Below are positions 1-6,080 of a stretch of DNA of 9,651 nt, in pieces. The notes below the pieces were generated by a model. It saw only the letters and a list, made by a program, of their open reading frames with translations. It was not told the DNA's origin and searched no databases. The position numbers were made by a program, and so were the translations under genes. Position 1 is the stretch's first letter, and each line of letters begins with the position of its first letter. The DNA is taken from assembly GCA_048498575.1 (NCBI GenBank), contig JBEHXS010000104.1, positions 1 through 9,651 of the forward strand. The letters are read 5' to 3'. Origin of the DNA: DASZQY01 sp048498575 (GTDB lineage Bacteria > Pseudomonadota > Alphaproteobacteria > Rhizobiales > Kaistiaceae).

Positions 1-92
1 CGAATGCGCGGCCTCTTGGCCACGCGCAAAGCCACGGGTGTGCACGAACGCCCCCTACACAACGCAACAAACGTGGCCTGCCTCGGGTGTGA

Positions 93-114
93 CTGTGGAT
101 TAACTGTTGATTAA
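93..114 (+). repeat. Two 11-bp direct repeats resembling DnaA boxes
   Basis: CTGTGGATTAA (93-103) is followed directly by CTGTTGATTAA (104-114), one mismatch apart. The 9-mer TGTGGATTA (94-102) differs by one base from the consensus DnaA box read on this strand (TGTGGATAA). TGTTGATTA (105-113) differs by two. The repeat unit supplies both halves of the CtrA-type site that overlaps it. That the repeat is exact is seen directly; DnaA binding is inferred. Confidence 0.6.
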
Positions 115-115
115 C
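100..115 (+). promoter_or_regulatory. Candidate CtrA binding site
   Basis: The sequence TTAACTGTTGATTAAC is an exact match to the known CtrA consensus TTAA-N7-TTAAC. CtrA is the alphaproteobacterial cell-cycle response regulator. TTAA is rare in this GC-rich window, and I found no second full site. The site overlaps the DnaA-like repeats, an arrangement known from the Caulobacter origin, where CtrA competes with initiation. It could equally control a gene left of the window. The consensus match is certain; function is inferred. Confidence 0.55.
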
Positions 116-276
116 TTACAAGCGTCTCGCAGCTCCGGTTGGTAAAGGCGTTGGGGTGTGCGACGCACCAGCGGCTCTCCCCAAGGTTGCAAGGCGCTGA
201 TCCGACTAGCTGTTTTTCTGGTGTGGCTGATTCGGCACATCGCCCGGAATCTTAAGTCCGACCAAGTCAATAGGCC

Positions 277-285
277 TGTGGATAA
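277..285 (-). promoter_or_regulatory. Perfect consensus DnaA box
   Basis: On the minus strand the sequence is TTATCCACA, identical to the strong E. coli DnaA box. It abuts the TAG stop codon (286-288) of the SnoaL-like gene and lies about 175 bp from the CtrA/DnaA-like repeat. A single consensus box can occur by chance or act as a titration site, so I call only the sequence match. Confidence 0.5.
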
Positions 286-681
286 CTATCCCGCCGGCGC
301 GGACCCGGTGAACAACTGCCAGAGCCACCTGTCCCGGCGGCGTTCCAGGACCGCCGTCAGCCGGTACGGAAGCCGCGCGTCCTCGTCGGAGCGGCGCACC
401 GTCCCGGAGGCTGTCACCCACGCGACGTTGCCGTGGGCGGAGACCTTGCCGGGCTGGAGATCGAAAAGGAGACGGTAGGGCTGGGCGTAGAGCATCGCCA
501 TATGCTCGCGGATCGCCGCCGCTCCGAGGCTGGTGTCGTTCTGCTCCGAGCCGTGGAGCGCGACGTCGGCGTCGTCGCTGAAGCAGGCCATCGTCTCGTT
601 GAGCCGCCCGTTCGCGATGTGGTCGAGGAGCGCGGTGAAGACCTTGAGCACCGCCCACTTCGTCTCGGCATTGGCGAGCAT
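286..681 (-). CDS. SnoaL/NTF2-like family protein
   Basis: The product is 131 aa, the size of a single SnoaL/NTF2-like cone domain. An N-terminal helix pair (residues about 5-35) is followed by a segment with FSDDADVALHGSE (34-46), a helix carrying IREH (57-60), and a beta-rich C-terminal half with HGNVAWVTASGTV (83-95), LPYRLTAVLER (104-114) and WLWQLFTGS (119-127). That pattern is typical of the SnoaL-like/nuclear transport factor 2 superfamily. These are small dimeric proteins that bind or isomerise varied ligands, so no substrate can be assigned. No signal peptide or membrane segment is seen, so it is probably cytoplasmic. The ATG is preceded by AGGAGAGGG, which overlaps the parC stop. 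The gap to parC is only 11 bp, so it is very likely cotranscribed and possibly translationally coupled with parC. No terminator was found downstream. Confidence 0.8.
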   Translation of the reverse strand: MLANAETKWAVLKVFTALLDHIANGRLNETMACFSDDADVALHGSEQNDTSLGAAAIREHMAMLYAQPYRLLFDLQPGKVSAHGNVAWVTASGTVRRSDEDARLPYRLTAVLERRRDRWLWQLFTGSAPAG

Positions 682-692
682 GGCGCCCTCTC

Positions 693-2933
693 CTAGCGCG
701 AGAATTTGCCGTGGCGCGGGAAGCCCTGCGGCGGCAGGCGGCCCGCCTGCGCGCGTTCACCGACCCAATCCTTGAGCTCCGACATCGGCCGGTTGAACTC
801 GCGGCCGGAGGAGTCCGACCATGTCAATCCGTCGGCCTTCTTGAAGACGCGCGCATCGGCAGCGCCGCCATCTTTGTATTTCTGGAGGCGCACGCCCTTG
901 CCGCGGCTCATCTCGGGAACCTGGTCACGCGGGAAAATCAGCAGCTTGCGGTTTTCGCCCAGCATCGCGACCGTGTCGCCCACGGCGGGCACCGAGAGCC
1001 GCATCTCCTCAGGCGCCGATACGGTCATGACGTGCTTGCCCTTGCGGGTATTCGCCAGCACCTCCGCCTCGGGCACGATGAAGCCGCGGCCTTCGGTCGA
1101 GACGACGAGCAGCTTGCGTTCGGGATCGTGGACGGAGACAGCGACGACATCCTCGGCCGCCTCCATGTCGACCATGAGCTTGATCGGCTCGCCGTGGCCG
1201 CGCCCGCCCGGCAGCTTGTCCGCGGCCAGCGTGTAGAAGCGGCCACCGGTGGAGGCGACGATGATCTTGTCGGTGGTCTCGGCTTCGATCGCTGCGCGCA
1301 GGCTGTCGTCGGTCTTGAAGGTGAGCGTGGCGCGGTCGATGCCATGGCCCTTCATGGCGCGGATCCAGCCCTTGTCGGAGACGACGACCGTAATCGGCTC
1401 GCGCTCGACCATGGCGGTCTGGATTTCCTCGTCGTCGTGCTCCGGCGCCTCGGCGAAGGTGGTGCGGCGCTTGCCGAGGTCTGTGTTCGGGCCGAACGCC
1501 TTCTTCACCTCGCGGATCTGGCCGGCGATCGCCTCCCACTGCTTCTCTTCCGATTTCATCAGCGCGTTCAGCGACTTCTGTTCCTTGGACAAGGTGTCGT
1601 GCTCGCCGCGGATTTCGAATTCCTCGAGCTTGCGCAGCGAGCGCAGCCGCATGTTAAGGATCGCTTCCGCCTGCACGTCGGTCAGCCTGAACGTCTTCAT
1701 CAGGACGGGCTTAGGCTCGTCCTCGGTGCGGATGATCCGGATGACCTCGTCGAGATTGAGATAGGCGACGAGGTAGCCTTCGAGCACCTCCAGCCGGTGC
1801 GCGATCTCGCCGAGCCGGAATTTGGTGCGCCGGATCAGCACGTCGCGCCGGTGCGCCAGCCACTCGTTGATGACTTCGCCGAGGCCCATGACCTTCGGCA
1901 CCACGCCCCCGGACAGGACGTTGAGGTTGAGCGGGATGCGCGTCTCGAGATCGGTGAGACGGAACAGCGACTCCATCATCAGCGCGGCATCGACGGTGCG
2001 GCTCCGCGGCTCGATGACGATGCGGATGTCTTCCGCCGACTCGTCGCGGATATCGGCGACCAGCGGCAGCTTCTTCGCCTCCATCAGCTCGGCAATCTTC
2101 TCGATCAGCCGCGCCTTCTGCACCTGGTAGGGAATCTCGGTGACGACGACGGCCCAGGTGCCGCGGCCCTGGTCCTCGACCTGCCAGCGCGCCCGCACGC
2201 GGAACGAGCCGCGGCCCGTCCGGTAAGCCTCGACGATGTTGGCGCGCGGTTCGACGATGATGCCGCCGGTCGGCAGATCCGGACCGGGGATGAGATCGAC
2301 CAGCGTCTCGACCCGCGCCTTCGGCGTCTTGATGAGATGGAGCGCCGCGTCGCAGATCTCGGCGACGTTGTGCGGCGGGATGTTGGTCGCCATGCCCACG
2401 GCGATGCCGGACGAGCCGTTGGCGAGGAGATTCGGGAAAGCGCCGGGGAGCACGACCGGCTCGCGCTCGGTGCCGTCGTAGGTGTCGCGGAAATCGACGG
2501 CGTCCTCGTCGATGCCGTCGAGCAGGAGCCGCGCCACCTCGGTCATGCGCGCTTCCGTGTAGCGCATGGCGGCCGGGTTATCGCCGTCGATGTTGCCGAA
2601 GTTGCCCTGCCCGTCGATCAGCGGGTAGCGGACCGCGAATTCCTGCGCCAGCCGTACCATGGCGTCGTAGACCGCCTGGTCGCCGTGCGGGTGGTATTTG
2701 CCGATGACGTCGCCGACAACGCGCGCCGATTTCTTGAAGCCGGCGCCGGGGTCGAGGCGGAGCTGGCGCATGGCATAGAGCAGCCGGCGGTGCACCGGCT
2801 TCAGCCCGTCGCGCACGTCCGGCAGCGCACGGTGCATGATCGTCGACAGCGCATAGGCAAGGTAGCGCTCCTCGAGCGCCGTCTTGAGATCGACCGGCTC
2901 GATATTGCCTTCAGGAATCAGGTGCTTGGCCAT
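693..2933 (-). CDS. parC: DNA topoisomerase IV subunit A (ParC)
   Basis: This is the 746-aa breakage-reunion subunit of topoisomerase IV, which acts with ParE to unlink daughter chromosomes. Residues about 20-130 carry the winged-helix active site: LPDVRDGLKPVHRR (37-50), KYHPHGDQ (79-86) and RYTE (124-127) with catalytic Tyr125. A tower and coiled-coil region follows to about 480, then a beta-pinwheel DNA-binding domain from about 510 to 725. The pinwheel lacks a clear GyrA box (QRRGGKG) and has only a degenerate EMSRGKG at 674-680, which favours ParC over GyrA. Gln86 occupies the place of the quinolone-linked Ser80 of E. coli ParC. The N-terminus matches relatives well, so I keep this ATG although its Shine-Dalgarno sequence is weak. 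It lies 68 bp after recO and 11 bp before the SnoaL gene, in one apparent transcription unit. Confidence 0.95.
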   Translation of the reverse strand: MAKHLIPEGNIEPVDLKTALEERYLAYALSTIMHRALPDVRDGLKPVHRRLLYAMRQLRLDPGAGFKKSARVVGDVIGKYHPHGDQAVYDAMVRLAQEFAVRYPLIDGQGNFGNIDGDNPAAMRYTEARMTEVARLLLDGIDEDAVDFRDTYDGTEREPVVLPGAFPNLLANGSSGIAVGMATNIPPHNVAEICDAALHLIKTPKARVETLVDLIPGPDLPTGGIIVEPRANIVEAYRTGRGSFRVRARWQVEDQGRGTWAVVVTEIPYQVQKARLIEKIAELMEAKKLPLVADIRDESAEDIRIVIEPRSRTVDAALMMESLFRLTDLETRIPLNLNVLSGGVVPKVMGLGEVINEWLAHRRDVLIRRTKFRLGEIAHRLEVLEGYLVAYLNLDEVIRIIRTEDEPKPVLMKTFRLTDVQAEAILNMRLRSLRKLEEFEIRGEHDTLSKEQKSLNALMKSEEKQWEAIAGQIREVKKAFGPNTDLGKRRTTFAEAPEHDDEEIQTAMVEREPITVVVSDKGWIRAMKGHGIDRATLTFKTDDSLRAAIEAETTDKIIVASTGGRFYTLAADKLPGGRGHGEPIKLMVDMEAAEDVVAVSVHDPERKLLVVSTEGRGFIVPEAEVLANTRKGKHVMTVSAPEEMRLSVPAVGDTVAMLGENRKLLIFPRDQVPEMSRGKGVRLQKYKDGGAADARVFKKADGLTWSDSSGREFNRPMSELKDWVGERAQAGRLPPQGFPRHGKFSR

Positions 2934-3001
2934 GCCGGTTGGTAGGCTGGCGGCGTGGGCGATTCAAGCGCCGCGCCCTTGTCAGTCTCTCGCCGTCATC
3001 G

Positions 3002-3739
3002 CTACGCCGCGTCCCGGCGACGGGCGATGAGCCCGAGGAACGCCGTCCGCGCCTCCGGTGGCTCGATGCCGCGCGGCTCGTAGACATGGCGCGCGAGGAA
3101 ATACCCCGTGAGGTGGAACGCATCGCCGACGGCGGCGGCGTCCGGACGGGATTCGGATGGCGCTTCGAGCAGGAAGGCCGGCAGGGGGAGAAGCCGGTCG
3201 CGGTACGGCTCGGCGGCAGAGCGGCTCACCGCCCTCCCCGTGCGCGGCGAGACGTAGGCGAGGTCGTCGTTGCTGCCGGTCGCGGCACATTCCGTGAGGT
3301 CGAGGCCAAAGCCGAGATCGTCGAGCAGCTTGAGCTCGAAGCGCACCAGCAGGCCGCCCGCGATCAGCGGGTCGTCGAGATAATCGAGGATCGCGTCCAG
3401 CCCCTCGTAGAGGTGCGGGTGCGAATCGCGCTCAGGCAGCAGGCGGAGCAGCGCCGCCAGCATCTGGATGCCGTAGAGGCCGGACGCGCTGTCGATGAGC
3501 TGCGCCGCGCGCGACGTCGTCCCTTCCAGCGCGTAGTAGCCGAGGTGCGCGTCGAGCCGCGCCCGCCAGGTCGCCGTCACCGAGTTGCCCGGCTGGAGCG
3601 ACGGCTGCAGACGGCGGGAGCGCCCGCCCCGCACGAGCCCGAGATGGCGCCCATGGGCCGCCGTCATCAGCTCGACGATGAGGCTCGTCTCGCCGTGCCG
3701 GCGCGTGCCGATGATGATGCCTTCGTCCGTCCACTGCAT
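3002..3739 (-). CDS. recO: DNA repair protein RecO
   Basis: RecO works with RecR to load RecA on SSB-coated single-stranded DNA and to anneal strands during recombinational repair. The 245-aa product has the family length. The N-terminal OB-fold begins with EGIIIGTRRHGETSLIV (6-22) and includes GRSRRLQPSLQPG (39-51). A helical domain follows. Residues 150-172 carry ECAATGSNDDLAYV and SPRTGRAVS, the spot of the zinc finger in Deinococcus RecO. Only one cysteine (Cys151) remains here, so no zinc site is expected. No Shine-Dalgarno motif precedes the ATG. The upstream region is shared with the divergent SDR gene, and a possible -10-like element sits so close that the mRNA could be nearly leaderless. 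era, the usual upstream neighbour, is about 1.4 kb away. Confidence 0.93.
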   Translation of the reverse strand: MQWTDEGIIIGTRRHGETSLIVELMTAAHGRHLGLVRGGRSRRLQPSLQPGNSVTATWRARLDAHLGYYALEGTTSRAAQLIDSASGLYGIQMLAALLRLLPERDSHPHLYEGLDAILDYLDDPLIAGGLLVRFELKLLDDLGFGLDLTECAATGSNDDLAYVSPRTGRAVSRSAAEPYRDRLLPLPAFLLEAPSESRPDAAAVGDAFHLTGYFLARHVYEPRGIEPPEARTAFLGLIARRRDAA

Positions 3740-3810
3740 GGGCTGGAATCTACACTGCGGCGGGCGGAAAATCGCGTAAGATTCCGCGGCTTACAGCGAG
3801 AGGGCGAGAC
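3740..3810. promoter_or_regulatory. Divergent recO/SDR promoter region with inverted GANTC sites
   Basis: This 71-bp gap must hold the promoters of both recO and the SDR gene. It contains a perfect 7-bp inverted repeat, GGAATCT at 3745-3751 and AGATTCC at 3779-3785, with centres 34 bp apart (about three helical turns). Each arm includes a GANTC site, the target of the alphaproteobacterial CcrM methylase. TAAGAT at 3777-3782 on the plus strand and TAGATT at 3752-3747 on the minus strand could be -10 elements, but no good -35 accompanies either. The repeat is seen directly; its use as an operator or methylation-sensitive promoter is inferred. Confidence 0.4.
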
Positions 3811-4578
3811 ATGGCTGGACGGCTGAAGGGTAAGGTGGCGCTGGTTTCCGGCGGCGCCACGGGCATGGGTGCGGCGGCGGCAAAGGCGATCGCCGCGAAA
3901 GGCGCGAAAGTCGCGATCCTCGACCGCAACGCCGCCGGCGCCCGCGAGACCGAAGCCGCGATTCGCGCGGCCGGCGGCGAGGCGATGTTCGCCGAGGCCG
4001 ACGTCACCGACCAGGCGGCCGTGCAGGGCGGGGTGGCGGCAGTCGTCGATCGCCTCGGCCCGATCACGGCGCTGTTCAACCATGCCGGCTCGATCGTCAT
4101 CAAGCCGTTCCTCGAGACGACGCTGGAGGAATGGGAGAGCCTGCACGCCATCAACGTGCGCTCGATGTTCCTGGTGACGAAGGCGGTGCTGCCGTCGATG
4201 ATCGGCGCGGGCGGCGGCGCCATCGTCTGCACCTCATCCATTTCGGCTGTGGCAGCTACCCCGACCGAGGTGCTGTACGACACGACAAAAGGCGCCTGCC
4301 ACATGTTTGCGCGCGCCATCGCGGTCGAATTCCGCGACAAGGGCGTGCGCTGCAACGCCATCTGCCCCGGCTTCATCGATACGCCACACGGCAAGCGCGA
4401 GGTCGCGGGGCTGACGAAATATGGCATCGACGTTTCCGACGCCACCATCGCCACGCAGCAGGGCCGGATGGGCCGGCCGGACGACATCGCCGGCGCAGTG
4501 GTGTTCCTGCTCAGCGACGAGTCCCAATTCATCACCGGGACTCATCTCTTCGTCGACAACGGCTTCACTGCCGTCTGA
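3811..4578 (+). CDS. SDR-family NAD(P)-dependent oxidoreductase
   Basis: This is a 255-aa classical short-chain dehydrogenase/reductase, the usual length, cytoplasmic and probably tetrameric. The Rossmann glycine motif is SGGATGMG (13-20). Asp38 at the end of the second strand favours NAD over NADP. ADV (63-65) contacts adenine. The usual NNAG is NHAG (90-93). The catalytic set is complete: Asn115, Ser143, Tyr156 and Lys160 (Y-D-T-T-K). CPGFIDT (185-191) and a C-terminal FVDNGFTAV tail complete the fold. The substrate cannot be told from sequence. It is the only plus-strand gene, lying between recO (divergent) and the DUF1236 gene (convergent) and breaking the era-recO neighbourhood. GAGAGGGCGAG before the ATG is a plausible ribosome binding site. 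Nothing around it suggests a pathway. Confidence 0.88.
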   Translation: MAGRLKGKVALVSGGATGMGAAAAKAIAAKGAKVAILDRNAAGARETEAAIRAAGGEAMFAEADVTDQAAVQGGVAAVVDRLGPITALFNHAGSIVIKPFLETTLEEWESLHAINVRSMFLVTKAVLPSMIGAGGGAIVCTSSISAVAATPTEVLYDTTKGACHMFARAIAVEFRDKGVRCNAICPGFIDTPHGKREVAGLTKYGIDVSDATIATQQGRMGRPDDIAGAVVFLLSDESQFITGTHLFVDNGFTAV

Positions 4579-4587
4579 AAGCGGAAC

Positions 4588-4620
4588 CGGCCGCCTGCCG
4601 CGAAGGCAGACGACCGGCCG
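4588..4620. terminator. GC-rich hairpin between convergent genes
   Basis: Outer arms CGGCCG (4588-4593 and 4615-4620) and inner arms CTGCC/GGCAG (4595-4599 and 4605-4609) around the 5-nt loop GCGAA can form a hairpin with a small asymmetric internal loop. It lies 10 bp after the SDR stop and 28 bp beyond the DUF1236 stop. The spot suits a bidirectional terminator, but there is no U tract on either strand, so intrinsic termination is uncertain. Confidence 0.4.
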
Positions 4621-4647
4621 AGATACTCACGCTTCTTGAAGCGAATG

Positions 4648-5067
4648 TTACCCGACGATCGCAACGATCGCGTGGGTCTGCGTGTCGACGACCACGCGCT
4701 GCCCGTTGACGAAGGCGTACGCGTAGACGTGCTGGCTGGCGCCGCCATAGACGTCCTGCGGAACCGGGTAGAGCACCACGGTCTCCGGCAGCGTCGCGCC
4801 GATGGCGAGGCTACCCTGGAGCACCACCGGCGGCGGCTCCTGCTGCGTCTGCACCCAAGCCACGACCTGCGGCGGGGGTGGTTCGATCGCGGTTCCGATG
4901 ATGGCGCCGATGACGCCGCCAACGGCAGCTCCAACCGGGCCACCGACGATCGCGCCGGTTACGGCGCCTCCGGCGGCGCCAGTCGTCGTCCCACTGGCAG
5001 CGCTGGCCGCCGCGGGGGCAGCCAACAGCAGCACCGCTGCTGCGGCAGATACGAGTTTGCTGTTCAT
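4648..5067 (-). CDS. Secreted glycine-zipper, DUF1236-domain protein
   Basis: The product is 139 aa. Residues 1-24 are a clear Sec signal peptide (MNSKL, a hydrophobic run to about 18, then AAASAAS), so it is probably periplasmic. Residues 26-61 are a glycine/alanine-rich segment with GxxxG spacing (GAAGGAVTGAIVGGPVGAAV and GGVIGAIIG), a glycine zipper likely to pack in or against a membrane. A proline-rich linker (IEPPPPQ, 61-67) leads to a C-terminal unit with LPETVVLYPVP (93-103) and YAFVNGQRVVVDTQTHAIV (117-135), which matches the DUF1236 pattern. The function of that family is unknown. The open frame runs far upstream through era, but the start used here has a strong AAGGAGAG Shine-Dalgarno sequence and gives the signal peptide. 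An EcfG-type promoter sits 25 bp upstream, suggesting general-stress control independent of era. Confidence 0.85.
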   Translation of the reverse strand: MNSKLVSAAAAVLLLAAPAAASAASGTTTGAAGGAVTGAIVGGPVGAAVGGVIGAIIGTAIEPPPPQVVAWVQTQQEPPPVVLQGSLAIGATLPETVVLYPVPQDVYGGASQHVYAYAFVNGQRVVVDTQTHAIVAIVG

Positions 5068-5091
5068 TGTCGCTCTCCTTTCGGCGGCGAT

Positions 5092-5116
5092 AACGAAGCA
5101 GGCACGGCAATGTTCC
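5092..5116 (-). promoter_or_regulatory. EcfG-type general stress promoter of the DUF1236 gene
   Basis: On the minus strand GGAAC (5116-5112) is followed after exactly 16 nt by CGTT (5095-5092). This equals the known sigma-EcfG consensus GGAAC-N16/17-CGTT of the alphaproteobacterial PhyR-NepR-EcfG stress response. Transcription would begin near 5085, giving a leader of roughly 18 nt that just contains the ribosome binding site. The position, strand and spacing all fit. The consensus match is direct; stress control is inferred. Confidence 0.65.
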
Positions 5117-5165
5117 GGTGCGAAATTGGGAATAGTCGCGGCCTTTTGACGGCGGCGAGCGCGCC

Positions 5166-6080
5166 CTATTCCTTGGGGAATTCGATCCCCATGGCGCGGT
5201 AGCGTTCCGGGTCGTCGCCCCAGTTTTCGCGCACCTTCACGAACAGGAAGAGGTGGACCGGTATCTCCGCGATGGCGGTGATTTCCTTGCGCGCCGCCGT
5301 CGAGATCGCCTTGATCGTCGCGCCACCCGCGCCGATCACGATTTTTTTCTGGCTGTCGCGTTCGACATAGATCGTCTGCTCGATGCGCACGGAGCCGTCC
5401 TTCTGCTCCTGCCACGCCTCCGTTTCGACGGTCGCCTGATAGGGCAGTTCCTGATGCAGCCGCTCGAACAGCTTCTCGCGCGTGATCTCGGCCGCCATCT
5501 GGCGGAGCGGCACGTCTGAAATCTCGTCCTCGGGATAGAGCCACGGGCCCTCCGGCAGGCGCGTCGCAAGGTAGTCGAGGAAGTCGGGGACGCCGTCGCC
5601 AGTCAGTGCCGAGAGCATGAACGTGCGCTCGAATGACAGGAGACCGTTCGCCTCGGCCGCGATGCCGAGCAGCCGCTCGCGCGCGATCGTGTCGATCTTG
5701 TTGAGGATGAGAACCTTGGGCTGGCCGATCTCCTGCAGCGCCGCCAGTGTCTTTCGCGCCTCCTCGGTGATGCCGGCAGCCGCATCGATGAGCAGCGCGA
5801 CCATATCGGCATCGCGCGCGCCGCCCCATGCGGTCTCGACCATCGCCCGGTCGAGCCGACGCCGCGGGCGGAAAATGCCGGGCGTATCGACGAACACGAT
5901 CTGCGCCTGCCCGGCCATGACAATGCCGCGGATCGTCGACCGCGTCGTCTGCACCTTGTGGCTGACGATCGCGACCTTGCTGCCGACTAGCCGGTTGATG
6001 AGCGTCGACTTGCCGGCGTTCGGAGCGCCGATCAGGGCGACGAAGCCGGCGCGGGTGGCCTGGTTGGGCGCGGTTGCCAT
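5166..6080 (-). CDS. era: GTPase Era
   Basis: Era is an essential GTPase that binds the 3' end of 16S rRNA through a KH domain and checks 30S ribosome assembly. The 304-aa product has all G motifs: GAPNAGKS (18-25), TTRSTIRG (45-52), DTPG (65-68), NKID (127-130) and SAL (157-159). The C-terminal KH domain follows from about 200, with KKIVIGAGGATIKAI (245-259) containing the GxxG loop. The start ATG overlaps the rnc stop by one base (TGATG), which fixes the start and implies translational coupling; the open frame extends further upstream but overlaps rnc. The usual next gene recO is displaced, and era is followed by the DUF1236 gene after 98 bp. Confidence 0.96.
   Translation of the reverse strand: MATAPNQATRAGFVALIGAPNAGKSTLINRLVGSKVAIVSHKVQTTRSTIRGIVMAGQAQIVFVDTPGIFRPRRRLDRAMVETAWGGARDADMVALLIDAAAGITEEARKTLAALQEIGQPKVLILNKIDTIARERLLGIAAEANGLLSFERTFMLSALTGDGVPDFLDYLATRLPEGPWLYPEDEISDVPLRQMAAEITREKLFERLHQELPYQATVETEAWQEQKDGSVRIEQTIYVERDSQKKIVIGAGGATIKAISTAARKEITAIAEIPVHLFLFVKVRENWGDDPERYRAMGIEFPKE

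Larger units (their letters stand above)
1..285. other. Gene-free left end with cell-cycle/replication-type sites
   Basis: I see no convincing gene here. The short open frames have no ribosome binding site and no recognisable protein. The segment is visibly richer in A and T than the rest, especially 90-120 and 205-290. It contains two DnaA-box-like tandem repeats with an exact CtrA-type site, a perfect DnaA box, and two GANTC methylation sites (229-233 and 247-251). It lies downstream of the minus-strand SnoaL gene. The gene to the left is outside the window, so I cannot tell whether this is a promoter region, a DnaA-titration site or part of an origin. Confidence 0.6.

Noticed and set aside
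6..25. Hairpin of about eight pairs around TCTT (GGCCTCTTGGCC core)
   Set aside because: It has one mismatch, lacks a U tract, and is far from any gene end in the window; similar stems are common in GC-rich DNA.
158..478. Plus-strand open frame starting in the left gene-free region
   Set aside because: No ribosome binding site, no recognisable protein, and most of it is antisense to the SnoaL gene.
135..2944. The 10-mer CCGGTTGGTA occurs at 135-144 and 2935-2944, both gene-free
   Set aside because: Too short and without flanking similarity; coincidence is the simplest reading.
711..2945. A 744-codon open frame on the plus strand opposite nearly all of parC
   Set aside because: It mirrors parC almost end to end and its product is low-complexity Asp/Arg/Leu/Ala-rich with no recognisable domain. 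GC-rich codon bias in parC removes stops from this antisense frame.
2934..3001. Possible promoter before parC (TTGAAT, 17 nt, TACCAA)
   Set aside because: The -10 match is poor and the start would fall almost on the parC ATG; cotranscription with recO explains the layout better.
2939..3826. Long plus-strand open frame opposite recO
   Set aside because: The product is Arg/Glu/Ala-rich antisense sequence without motifs, and it overlaps both recO and the start of the well-supported SDR gene.
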